Shown: piece after piece, positions 31,760 to 39,163 of the stretch | How positions within the stretch are numbered: position 1 is the first letter of the stretch | Layout of the letters: each line of letters begins with the position of its first letter | From: Acidimicrobiia bacterium | GTDB lineage: Bacteria > Actinomycetota > Acidimicrobiia > Acidimicrobiales > Aldehydirespiratoraceae | NCBI GenBank assembly: GCA_022828135.1 | Contig: JAJEJB010000010.1 | Location: forward strand, 1-54,956 | Length of the DNA: 54,956 bases | Reading direction: 5' to 3' | Notes under the pieces: generated by a model | Seen by the model: only the letters and a program-made list of their open reading frames with translations | The model's database searches: none | Told to the model about the DNA's origin: nothing | Program-made: the position numbers and the translations under genes

Positions 31760-32378
31760 CGCCGGCCCTCTCGCCGATGATGCGGGTGACGGCCACGATG
31801 GGATCCTCGTCGGCTTCGCCGCCGGCATCGCCCTCGTCGTCGCCGCCGGTGTCGGTGGCCTTCATCTCCCGCCAGTTCGACTGCTCCTTGACCTGGGCCA
31901 GCATCGAGCCGGTCTGGAACAGGAACGGGATGTAGATGAAGGCGATCCACTGCGAGCTCTGGGAGTCGTCGTAGTTGAAGTGCTGGTGCTCGACGCCGCC
32001 GGGCTTCACCGGCAGGATCAGCAGGTCGCCGGGCTTCCAGTGGTACTCCTCCCCGTCGAACACGCTGTAGCCCGCGCCCCGGGTGACGTAGATCACCAGC
32101 CCGCCCTGATGGGTGTGGGCCCCCGACTCGGTCTGGATGTCCTTGCGGAACACCATCCAGTCCTGCACGGCCCGGTTCTCGGCCCGCATGTGCAGGTAGT
32201 ACTTGCTGCGGCCCTGCCGGGACTGCTGCCAGGGCAGGTCCTTGCCCTTGATCACCACCTGGCCGCTGTCGGCCAGGTTGCGCCGCTCGGCGAACGTGGA
32301 GAAGAAGACCTCGTACGGGTGCCGGTCCTCCTCGCTGCGGTCACGCTCTCTCAGCCGGGTCTGCTCTCGTTCGACCAT
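31752..32378 (-). CDS. cupin domain protein 1
   Basis: A 208-residue cupin. The motif SGAHTHQGGLVIYVTRGAGYSVFDGEEYHWKPGDLLILP shows the classic G-x5-H-x-H-x3,4-E-like pattern (HTHQGG), and VEHQHFNYDD supplies the third histidine, so a metal centre is likely. This layout is seen in gentisate-dioxygenase-like and regulatory cupins. The tail is acidic (TGGDDEGDAGGEADED). GGAAGGGACGG precedes the ATG. It begins the cupin-cupin-AAA overlapping set, 70 bp downstream of the amidohydrolase gene. Confidence 0.8.
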   Translation of the reverse strand: MVEREQTRLRERDRSEEDRHPYEVFFSTFAERRNLADSGQVVIKGKDLPWQQSRQGRSKYYLHMRAENRAVQDWMVFRKDIQTESGAHTHQGGLVIYVTRGAGYSVFDGEEYHWKPGDLLILPVKPGGVEHQHFNYDDSQSSQWIAFIYIPFLFQTGSMLAQVKEQSNWREMKATDTGGDDEGDAGGEADEDPIVAVTRIIGERAGDG

Positions 32379-32448
32379 CGTCCGTCCCTTCCGAGTCCTG
32401 TCTGTTGAGTCTGGCGTGCCCGGCCGCGCCGCTCGGCTGCTGCGACGG

Positions 32449-33645
32449 TCAGGCCGCCATGCGCAGGAACCGGGTGGCGTTGCCCGAGAACAGTCTCTCG
32501 CGTTTGGCGTCGTCTTCAATGCCCCATGCCAGCGCCGCGCCCGGCGAGTCGGGGAAGCGGCACTGGGCGTGGGGGAAGTCCGACTGGTACATGAGCACCC
32601 CGTCGCCCAGGACGCTGTCGACGTAGTCGTAGATCTTGCGGCCCTCGTAGAGCTCGATGCCGCAGTAGACGTGACCGGCCCGGGCGTACTCCGACGGCAG
32701 CATCGAGAGCTGCGGCCCCTTGCTCTTGAGGTGCCTGGACTGGCCGTCGAGGCGCAGCAGCCATTCGGGCAGCCAGCCGCAGCCGGTCTCGGAGAAGCCC
32801 ACCCGGAAGTTGGGGTGGCGGTCGAACACCCCCGACAGCAGCAGGTAGGCCAGCCGCAGCTGCGCCCCCCACGGGTGGGCCGCGGTGCGGGCCACCACGA
32901 TGTTGTCCCACACGTCGCGGTAGCCCGGGAAGTAGGGCGGCTCGTAGAAGAACGAGTGGTGCAGCAGGGGCAGGTCGGCGTCGGCCAGCGCGGCCCAGAC
33001 CGGCTCCAGGTCGGGGTCGTCGATCGGGTAGCCCTCGGCCAGCGCGAGCATGGCTCCGGCCACCGACGGCTGGTCGCCGCACTTCTCGATGTGGCCCACC
33101 GACCATTCGACGTCCTCGCCGGTGAGCATCAGCAGGCTCTTGAGCCGGGCGGTGTCTATGGAGCAGAAGTCGGTCATGTAGCGCTGGTACGACTCGTACA
33201 GCCCGGTGGCCACGTCGGTGGGGCACACCGTCACCGACTGGGGCCAGGTTCCGGGGATGAGCAGGTGCACGTCGGTGCCCTCGCGGTCCATGTCGGCGAT
33301 GCGGCCCTCGGCGTTGTCGTGGCCCACCCCGTAGCGGGGCGAGTCCTCGGTCACGACCAGGCCCCGGATCTTGCCCTCCAGCGCGGCCCGGCCGCCCGCG
33401 CCCAGCTCCTCCTCGTGCTGCGACTTCTCGCCGATCTCCCGCAGGTAGCCGCGGGGCTCGATGCTGAGGTTGGTCCAGGGGCCGTCGGGGTCGCCGTAGG
33501 TGAGGGGCAGCTCCACCCGGCGCTCGTAGTGGCTCAGTTCGGCGCCCCAGCGGTCGAGCAGTTGCTGGTCGGCGTAGCGCCTGAGCACCTCCACCGACGG
33601 CCACACATGGGTGTCGGTGTCGATGATGGTCAATCCGTCGCGCAC
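32449..33645 (-). CDS. amidohydrolase family protein (ACMSD-like branch)
   Basis: A 398-residue TIM-barrel hydrolase of the amidohydrolase-2/ACMSD branch, which includes decarboxylases and hydratases of aromatic degradation. Seen: TIIDTDTHVWPSVEVL at the start (DTH replaces the usual HxH), DREGTDVHLLIPGTWP, the histidine pair LPLLHHSFFY, GFSETGCGWLPEWLLRLDG, and YQSDFPHAQCRFPDS with the conserved aspartate. The GTG at 33645 follows GGGAGGAG; an upstream ATG at 33741 lacks a ribosome site and would span the GTATACA motif. It is followed by the cupin pair, possibly ring-cleavage-type partners (inference). Confidence 0.85.
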   Translation of the reverse strand: MRDGLTIIDTDTHVWPSVEVLRRYADQQLLDRWGAELSHYERRVELPLTYGDPDGPWTNLSIEPRGYLREIGEKSQHEEELGAGGRAALEGKIRGLVVTEDSPRYGVGHDNAEGRIADMDREGTDVHLLIPGTWPQSVTVCPTDVATGLYESYQRYMTDFCSIDTARLKSLLMLTGEDVEWSVGHIEKCGDQPSVAGAMLALAEGYPIDDPDLEPVWAALADADLPLLHHSFFYEPPYFPGYRDVWDNIVVARTAAHPWGAQLRLAYLLLSGVFDRHPNFRVGFSETGCGWLPEWLLRLDGQSRHLKSKGPQLSMLPSEYARAGHVYCGIELYEGRKIYDYVDSVLGDGVLMYQSDFPHAQCRFPDSPGAALAWGIEDDAKRERLFSGNATRFLRMAA

Positions 33646-33699
33646 GCTGCTCCTCCCGTTACCGCCCGAGCAGCGCTCGACCGATTGGCAGTCGCGGAC

Positions 33700-33706
33700 T
33701 GTATAC
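33700..33706 (-). promoter_or_regulatory. GTATACA motif between divergent amidohydrolase and DAO genes
   Basis: GTATACA on the minus strand, ending 54 nt before the amidohydrolase GTG; on the other side it lies about 50 nt before the DAO gene start, so it could serve both. Confidence 0.42.
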
Positions 33707-33755
33707 CGTTTGCCCGAACGGCCTCTAATCGGGGCCGGCATGGCAGGCTGATCGG

Positions 33756-34874
33756 ATGCAGGTGGTGGTGATCGGTGCCGGGATCGCGGGCGCGTCGGCG
33801 GCCTGGCACCTGGCCGACCACGCCTCGGTGGTCATGATCGAACGGGAGGCCCAGCCCGGTGCCCACGCCACCGGCCGCTCGGCCGCCCTCCACACCGAGA
33901 CGTCGGGCGCTCCGGTGGTGAGCGCGCTGGCTGCGGCCAGCCGCCCGTTCCTGGCCGACCCGCCCGACGGGTTCGCCGATTATCCGCTGCTGTCGCCCCG
34001 GGGCCTTCTATGGATCGCCCGGGCCACCGAGCGGGACCGGCTCGACGGCAAGGCGGCCGCCGCCGAGGCTCACGGTGTCGAGGTCCATCGACTCGACTCG
34101 TTCCGATGCCGCGAACTGGTCGGCGTGCTGCGCTCCGATGCCGTCGACGCGGGTGTCTACGAGCCGGGTGCCATGAACATCGATGTGGACGGGCTGCTGC
34201 AGGGGTTCCTGCGGGGTGCTCGCCGCCGGGGCGTCGAACTTCACCTGAACGCCGGAGTGACCGCCCTCACGGCCCGGCCCGGCGGCTGGCGGGTTGAGGC
34301 CTCCGATCAGCATTGGGACTGCGATGTCGTCGTGAACGCGGCGGGGGCGTGGTGCGATCCTCTGGCCGAGATGGCCGGCGTGGCCCCGCTGGGGCTCAGG
34401 CCGCTGCGGCGCTCGGTGTTCGTGTTCCCTCCACCGGAGGGTGTCTCCACCGCGGGCTGGCCGATGGTGTGGGACATCGGCAACCGCTTCTACTTCGAGC
34501 CCGAGGGACCGATGCTGCTGGTGTCGCCCGTCGACGAGACCCCCAGCGAACCCTGCGATGCCCGGCCGGAGACGGAGGACATCGCGCTGGGAGTGGAGGA
34601 GCTGGAGGAGGCCACCACCCTGCGGGTCCGGGGCGTGCGCCGCACTTGGGCCGGCCTGCGCACCTTTGCCGGCGACAGCGTTCCCGCGGCCGGCTTCGAC
34701 CCCGACCGTCCGGGGTTCTTCTGGCTCGCCGGCCAGGGCGGTTACGGCATCAAGACCTCACCGGCGCTGGGACAACTGGCCGCCGCGCTGATCACCGGCG
34801 CGTGCGAGCTGCCTGCCCTGCCGCCGGGGTCGGTGGACGCTCTGAGCCCGGCCCGGTTCCGGGCCCCTTCCTGA
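33756..34874 (+). CDS. FAD-dependent oxidoreductase, D-amino-acid oxidase (DAO) family
   Basis: A 372-residue flavoprotein. The FAD Rossmann motif is VVVIGAGIAGASAAWHLAD (residues 3-21), followed by ATGRSAALHTE, GVYEPGAMNIDVDGLLQGFLRGARRRGVE, VVNAAGAWCDPLAEMAG, FYFEPEGPMLLVSPVDE and the C-terminal GFFWLAGQGGYGIKTSPALGQLAAALI. These match glycine/sarcosine-oxidase-like enzymes that oxidise secondary or D-amino acids. The substrate cannot be told. It is divergent from the amidohydrolase operon; its 3' end carries a 29-bp duplication. Confidence 0.88.
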   Translation: MQVVVIGAGIAGASAAWHLADHASVVMIEREAQPGAHATGRSAALHTETSGAPVVSALAAASRPFLADPPDGFADYPLLSPRGLLWIARATERDRLDGKAAAAEAHGVEVHRLDSFRCRELVGVLRSDAVDAGVYEPGAMNIDVDGLLQGFLRGARRRGVELHLNAGVTALTARPGGWRVEASDQHWDCDVVVNAAGAWCDPLAEMAGVAPLGLRPLRRSVFVFPPPEGVSTAGWPMVWDIGNRFYFEPEGPMLLVSPVDETPSEPCDARPETEDIALGVEELEEATTLRVRGVRRTWAGLRTFAGDSVPAAGFDPDRPGFFWLAGQGGYGIKTSPALGQLAAALITGACELPALPPGSVDALSPARFRAPS

Positions 34875-34889
34875 GCCCGGCCCGGTTCC
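34842..34889 (+). repeat. 19-bp direct repeat across the 3' end of the DAO gene
   Basis: CTGAGCCCGGCCCGGTTCC occurs at 34842-34860 and 34871-34889, 29 bp apart. The second copy contains the stop codon, so a duplication seems to have reset the last codons of the gene. Confidence 0.6.
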
Positions 34890-34894
34890 CCGTC

Positions 34895-35248
34895 TCAGCC
34901 GGGATCGATCGGCAGGGCGGTGACGTTCGCGGGTTCGTGCTCGACGGTGTCGTGCCGGCGGCCGCTGGTGATCGTCGACTGCTTGACGGCTTTGGCCGCC
35001 AGTTCCTCCAGGTCGTCCCGGCTCGGGTCGGTCAGGTAGGCGTCGACTGCGGCGGTGTCCGGGAAGGACAGCACCAGCACGGCATCGGGGCGGCGCCGTC
35101 CTCCCTTCACCTCGCTGGCTCGCCGCTCGGCCCGGCCGCCGTGGCGGGCCGCCAGCTTGAGCAACCGGTTGATGTAGCGCTCGAACTGGCGCTTGGATCC
35201 GCCTCGCAGGAGGCGGACCGTCAACTCGATCCGGCTGTCACCGCTCAC
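34895..35248 (-). CDS. small dimeric alpha/beta-barrel-type protein (DUF1330-like), hypothetical
   Basis: A 117-residue protein. The central part (RRRPDAVLVLSFPDTAAVDAYLTDPSRDDLEELAAKAV) resembles DUF1330/EthD-like small ferredoxin-fold proteins in which a strand is followed by a DAxxAYL helix. The N-terminal region is strongly basic (RLLRGGSKRQFERYINRLLKLAARHGGRAERR). No catalytic role can be given. It converges with the DAO gene. Confidence 0.55.
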   Translation of the reverse strand: MSGDSRIELTVRLLRGGSKRQFERYINRLLKLAARHGGRAERRASEVKGGRRRPDAVLVLSFPDTAAVDAYLTDPSRDDLEELAAKAVKQSTITSGRRHDTVEHEPANVTALPIDPG

Positions 35249-35313
35249 ACAACGATTGTACGTCGCACCTGCGACTCGCCCGGAAGGAACCCGGTCCGGC
35301 TGGGCGCTGGGCG

Positions 35314-36516
35314 CTACAGGTGGCCGGCCCGCCGTCTTGCGCCGGCCCGCTGCTGGTCGTACCGCTCACCGTCGAGGCGGCGGCCGAGTTCTTCCACGCG
35401 CAGGCCCCTGGTCTCGATGGGGGCCACCCCCGCGTCGGCCAGGCCCTGGTAGCGGGCCGCCAGCGCCTCCTTCTTGCGCACCTGGTGGGGTTGGAAGTCG
35501 TCGAATTGCCGGGCCGTGATCTCGTCGGTCACAACCAGTTCCCCGGCCCTCACCGCCGAAGCGACGAGTTCCTCGCCGACCTCGGTGCGAACGATGATGC
35601 CGTTGAAGCCCTCGTCCTCGCCGGTGGGGGCCCCGCCCGGCCAGATGTCGGCCGAGGCCACGTCGGCAGCCTCGCCCAGGGCGTCCGGGCAGAACTTGCA
35701 GCGCGTCTCGACCTGCCAGCCCGACTCGTCGGCCCACATGTCGAGGTAGCTCTTGACGAATCGCTCGCCGGCCCTGGTCTCCACCACCGTCGCTCCGGGG
35801 TTGCCGTGGCCCCGGTACCGGAACAGCGCCACCTCGGTCTCGTCCAGCCCGAACTCGTCGAGAACCGCCGTCGACTTGGTGAGGCGGGATTGCCCCCCGC
35901 ACACCAGCGCCAGGCGGACGGTGCACAGCTCGTCGACCCGGGGATCCGTCTTGGAGAGCGCATGGACCGCGCCGAGGTCGCAGGGCTTGGCGATGACGGC
36001 GAAGGGCTGTCCTCGCCCCAGTGCGGTGTCCAGACCGGCCAGCGGGGCGGTCGGCCCGTAGCGCGACGCGGTGTTGGCCTGCACCGACTCGGGCGTGTCC
36101 GAGATGACCCAGCGGCTGCGCATGGGCTGATCGGGGTCGGCGCCGACGTGCAGCACGAAGTCCACCCGGCCCGTGCGCAGCGCGTGCATGCCCAGCGCGG
36201 TCAGCACCCCGCCGGTGGCGGCCTCGTAGCGAACGTCGGGATGGGCGGCCCAAGCTCTGGCCATCGACCGGTAGGCGCCCCAGACGGGGTCGGACTTGCA
36301 GCCGGCCTCGACGCGGGCCTCGGCCACCGCGCCCGTGCAGGCGGCCACCAACCGGCCCTCCTCGTCGGGCGTGAAGCCGTCCACCGGCGAGGGCCGCAGC
36401 GATCCGGCGGGCGTCATGACCATCTTGACCCGGCCTCCGGTGACCGCCTCACACAGCCCGCAGCCGATGCACATGTCGTTGGCGACGATCTCGGCGATGG
36501 TGCGCGACCCGGTCAT
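35314..36516 (-). CDS. FrhB-like coenzyme F420 hydrogenase/dehydrogenase beta subunit family protein
   Basis: A 400-residue protein of the FrhB/FdhB family, iron-sulfur flavoproteins that exchange electrons with F420 or ferredoxin. The N-terminal cluster site reads MCIGCGLCEAV, giving three cysteines of a CxxCxxC pattern without a fourth CP cysteine, common in this subgroup. Then come YEAATGGVLTALGMHAL, IAKPCDLGAVHAL, LVCGGQ and TRCKFCPDALGEAADVASADIWPGG, matching the family's second cysteine pair and aspartate-rich loop. The ATG overlaps the stop of the racemase-like gene (ATGA). Last gene of the 38912-35314 operon. Confidence 0.85.
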   Translation of the reverse strand: MTGSRTIAEIVANDMCIGCGLCEAVTGGRVKMVMTPAGSLRPSPVDGFTPDEEGRLVAACTGAVAEARVEAGCKSDPVWGAYRSMARAWAAHPDVRYEAATGGVLTALGMHALRTGRVDFVLHVGADPDQPMRSRWVISDTPESVQANTASRYGPTAPLAGLDTALGRGQPFAVIAKPCDLGAVHALSKTDPRVDELCTVRLALVCGGQSRLTKSTAVLDEFGLDETEVALFRYRGHGNPGATVVETRAGERFVKSYLDMWADESGWQVETRCKFCPDALGEAADVASADIWPGGAPTGEDEGFNGIIVRTEVGEELVASAVRAGELVVTDEITARQFDDFQPHQVRKKEALAARYQGLADAGVAPIETRGLRVEELGRRLDGERYDQQRAGARRRAGHL

Positions 36517-37301
36517 CCGAGTGTCGACAGGAGATGCCCGTTGCCGGGTGCGGCCGGCAGTCCCAGGTGCTTCAGCATGCGCCAGTAGAGCGCCCCGTCG
36601 GAGGCCACCAGGGGCGTGCCCGTGCGGCTCTCGACCATGTCGAGCACCCGCACCATCCGCATGCCGGCCCCGGTCTGCACGATGGCATCGGCCTGGGGTG
36701 CTCGGGCGCAAGCGTCGACCGCGGCCGCGAACATCATGTCGTCGGGGTAGTCCCACAGCGTGGCGGCCTCATGGCGCAGCATCTCGTCGTGGTCGGCGAT
36801 CAGGCCCTGGTCGATGATGTTGCCCGCCCACAGCACCCGGAAGCCGGCCGCCTCCAGGTAGGCGTTGATGCCCGCGGCCCAGTCGGGCCGGAAGTACCCG
36901 TTGGCGATGGTGATGGTCTCCGCGCCGATCTCGCGCAGCCCCTCCACGATGGCCTGGCCGGCCATCACGAACGGAGCGCCGGCCTTGACCGAGATGTCGG
37001 CACAGATGCGCTCGATGTCGCTGGGGCTCGTGCCCGTGCAGTGCACCCAGTTGGTGCCGACCTGGCCGATGACCTGGCAGTGCGAGCGGCCCAGGCAGAT
37101 GGCCGACTCCTCGAGTACGCCGAAGTTGCGGGCCCGGTCGTCCAGCGTGTACCGGTACTCGTCGATGTGGTTGACCCGCTGGATGATGCCCACTCCGGGC
37201 GGGGCGACGTTCACGAACTGGGTGGGGGAGTCGTCGAAGAACTGCGGCGTGGTCACGAACCCGGCAAAGGCCCGGTACTGCCGGCGCGCTGCCTCGATCA
37301 C
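36513..37301 (-). CDS. Asp/Glu racemase superfamily protein (arylmalonate decarboxylase/maleate isomerase-like)
   Basis: A 262-residue protein with the two-domain racemase fold: ESAICLGRSHCQVIGQVGTNWVHCTGTSP with the first catalytic cysteine at about C88, KAGAPFVMAGQAIVEGLREIGAETITIANGYFRPDWAAGINAYLEAAGF, and the second active-site loop DAIVQTGAGMRMV, where the second cysteine is absent (Thr-Gly). A single active cysteine occurs in arylmalonate decarboxylases, though on the other lobe, so the chemistry may differ. It follows the Rieske gene by 84 bp and overlaps the FrhB-like start. Confidence 0.8.
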   Translation of the reverse strand: MIEAARRQYRAFAGFVTTPQFFDDSPTQFVNVAPPGVGIIQRVNHIDEYRYTLDDRARNFGVLEESAICLGRSHCQVIGQVGTNWVHCTGTSPSDIERICADISVKAGAPFVMAGQAIVEGLREIGAETITIANGYFRPDWAAGINAYLEAAGFRVLWAGNIIDQGLIADHDEMLRHEAATLWDYPDDMMFAAAVDACARAPQADAIVQTGAGMRMVRVLDMVESRTGTPLVASDGALYWRMLKHLGLPAAPGNGHLLSTLG

Positions 37302-37385
37302 GGGCGGCTCCCCTTCTCAAGCACGGTCAAGTCGGGCCGAACCCTACTAGCGGGTGTTTGCTGCGCTGACGAGGGCCGGCGGGGC

Positions 37386-37730
37386 TCAGTCCGGGGTGTC
37401 GGGGCCTCGCTTGGCGGGGAGCTCCAGGAAGATCTGGCCGTCGCGCACTTCCAGTCCGTAGCGGGGCTGGTAGCGCTCCCTGGCCTGGCAGTAGCCGGTG
37501 GTGACCTCGTAGGCCCACTGGTGGCCGGCGCACACCAGCCGGGTGCCCAGCATCACGCCCTCGTTGAGCTTGCGGCCCCGGTGGATGCACACGTTGGACA
37601 GCGCCACCGGCTCGCCGTCGTTCCACAGCAGCAGGATCTCGTGGCGGTGCAGGTGCACGATCAGCTTGCCCGCCGCGGCCAGCTCCCCGGAGGTGGCCTC
37701 CACCTCGAACCATCCCTTGGGTGCCGCCAT
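37386..37730 (-). CDS. Rieske [2Fe-2S] ferredoxin
   Basis: A 114-residue soluble Rieske protein. The cluster ligands are C48-x-H50 (NVCIHRGRKL) and C67-x2-H70 (LVCAGHQWAYEV), spaced as expected. The C-terminus GLEVRDGQIFLELP is typical of dioxygenase-type Rieske ferredoxins. It probably carries electrons between the FrhB-like or ferredoxin partners and an oxygenase such as the diiron protein at the head of the operon (inference from position). Confidence 0.9.
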   Translation of the reverse strand: MAAPKGWFEVEATSGELAAAGKLIVHLHRHEILLLWNDGEPVALSNVCIHRGRKLNEGVMLGTRLVCAGHQWAYEVTTGYCQARERYQPRYGLEVRDGQIFLELPAKRGPDTPD

Positions 37731-37765
37731 GGCTCTGCCCGTCCGCCCTCAGCCCGTTCCCTGGC

Positions 37766-38131
37766 TCAGCCGGTGCCGGCCCAGCCCGTGCGGGATCCGC
37801 CCCCGTCGCCAGGTTCGTCGTCGAGTCCCACCTGGTCGGGATCCCAGCTGAAGGTCACGTCGCCCCGGGTGTAGGTCTGGCAGGCCAGGCGGTAGCCCTC
37901 GTCCACCAGCTCGCCCAGCCGGGCCCGCTCCCGGCGCCGGGGCGGGTCGAGGTTCTCGGCCCCCTCCTCGACCACCAGGCGGTCGGTGCCGCAGTTGCCG
38001 CTGGCGCACTGCCAGGGCACGTCGATGTCCTCCCGGATGGCCATCCGCAGCACGTTGACCTCTTCGCCCTCGGCGAACTCCACGTACTGGTCGGCCGTCT
38101 TGAAGTAGATGCGCGGCACGCGGACCCTCAA
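37766..38131 (-). CDS. plant-type [2Fe-2S] ferredoxin with one ligand replaced
   Basis: A 121-residue ferredoxin-fold protein. The cluster loop reads C42-x4-C47-x2-D50 (QCASGNCGTDRL) and the fourth ligand is C84 (RLACQT). In plant-type ferredoxins position 50 is cysteine; here it is aspartate, which could still ligate iron but would lower and alter the potential. The tail is Asp/Gly-rich. It begins 31 bp after the diiron gene stop. Confidence 0.85.
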   Translation of the reverse strand: MRVRVPRIYFKTADQYVEFAEGEEVNVLRMAIREDIDVPWQCASGNCGTDRLVVEEGAENLDPPRRRERARLGELVDEGYRLACQTYTRGDVTFSWDPDQVGLDDEPGDGGGSRTGWAGTG

Positions 38132-38162
38132 CCTCGACAGAACTGCCGCCGGCTGTGCTGGT

Positions 38163-38912
38163 TCAGCCGACGAGCGCGGGCTCGCGCTCGCCCTCCTCGA
38201 CCCAGGGGCCGAGGTCGGGCTGCACGTAGGTCTCGTACAGCGCCTTGGTGTAGGCGAAGCGCATGTCGGCCGCCTCCCGCACGTAGTGCAGGCAGCGCTG
38301 CTGCAGCTCGGGGGTGTCGGCGTACTTGAGCACGATCTGGTAGCCCCGCTCGCCGTGGATCTCGTCGGAGGTGATGTGCAGGTCGAAGAACTCCGCCTCC
38401 CACTCCGAGAACCCGTACTTGTTGATCAGCGTCGGGTACTGGGTGCGGTAGATGGACGGCACCTGCGACTCCAGGCCGACGATCAGCGCCGCCGACGACA
38501 CCACGAAGTTCTCCCGGCCCGACACGTAGTACATCCAGCCCTGCATGCCCTTGGCGAAGGGCATGGCGTTGTTGCGGTCCTGCACGTATTCCCGGGTGCC
38601 CCCGCACGCCTCGGCGAAGCGGATCAGCAGGTCGGTGTGGCGGTCGTCGCTCAGCTCCTCCTCGTACATGTTCTGCAGCAGGAAGTCCTTGGCGTCGCGG
38701 GCGTGGTCGGGCGTGTTGGCGTACATGAGGCCCAGATAGTCGCCGAACGGGCCGATGTAGTGGTAGTGGTTCGTCGCCCAGTGGACGAAGTGCTGCTTGT
38801 GGAGCTTTCCCGTGGCCCAGGCCCGGCTGAAGGAAGCGTCCTTGGCCATGGTGCCCGAGAAGGCCTGCTCCAGGGCCACTCTGAACTCGCTCGATGACAT
38901 CAATTCGGCCAT
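38163..38912 (-). CDS. haem-oxygenase-like diiron protein (TenA/PqqC-like)
   Basis: A 249-residue all-helical protein of the HDO/TenA/PqqC/CADD fold (iron-containing redox enzyme family). Possible metal ligands are E85/E86 and H92 (MYEEELSDDRH) and H179, D183, H186 (LHITSDEIHGER), matching the E-x5,6-H and H-x3-D-x2-H motifs of the diiron branch. Members carry out O2-dependent oxidations such as decarboxylation, N-oxygenation or C-C cleavage. AGGAG lies 6 nt before the ATG. As first gene of an operon with two [2Fe-2S] proteins and an FrhB-like protein, it looks like the catalytic component with its own electron supply. Confidence 0.85.
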   Translation of the reverse strand: MAELMSSSEFRVALEQAFSGTMAKDASFSRAWATGKLHKQHFVHWATNHYHYIGPFGDYLGLMYANTPDHARDAKDFLLQNMYEEELSDDRHTDLLIRFAEACGGTREYVQDRNNAMPFAKGMQGWMYYVSGRENFVVSSAALIVGLESQVPSIYRTQYPTLINKYGFSEWEAEFFDLHITSDEIHGERGYQIVLKYADTPELQQRCLHYVREAADMRFAYTKALYETYVQPDLGPWVEEGEREPALVG

Positions 38913-38931
38913 TGACTGCTCCTAGCGATTT

Positions 38932-38943
38932 GGAATATTTTCC
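38932..38943 (-). promoter_or_regulatory. AT-rich inverted repeat GGAATATTTTCC upstream of the diiron operon
   Basis: GGAA-TATT-TTCC lies 20 nt before the diiron gene start in an AT-rich patch unusual for this window, so it may be an operator or overlap the promoter. Confidence 0.35.
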
Positions 38944-38982
38944 TATCGGAATTGTTTCTGCTGTATCTGCTGTTGCGACTGA

Positions 38983-39085
38983 GGGCGTCGGGGAGACACC
39001 ACATCCCCGGCGCCCCGTCGGTGTAGCTCGGTACTGTCATTGCGATTTGAAGGGCGCCGGGGAGAGGTCGGAATCCCCGGCGCCC
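38983..39085. repeat. two tandem near-identical GC hairpins in a divergent promoter region
   Basis: GGGCG(T/C)CGGGGA and TCCCCGGCGCCC form 12-bp stems at 38983-39015 (9-nt loop, one G-T wobble) and 39052-39085 (10-nt loop, perfect). The unit is repeated with a period of 69 bp. Flanking genes diverge (diiron operon left, hydrolase right), so these are not ordinary 3' terminators. They could be protein-binding sites or leader RNA structures for the hydrolase gene. Confidence 0.75.
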
Positions 39086-39091
39086 GCGACT

Positions 39092-39098
39092 GTATACA
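39092..39098 (+). promoter_or_regulatory. GTATACA motif before the hydrolase gene
   Basis: Sixth copy, directly after the second hairpin and ending 65 nt before the hydrolase GTG. Confidence 0.42.
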
Positions 39099-39163
39099 CT
39101 ATCTCGCTCCAGTATTGGACTCCAAGTCCGGGCCGGTTCAGCGGACCGGCAGGGGGGACGGCC

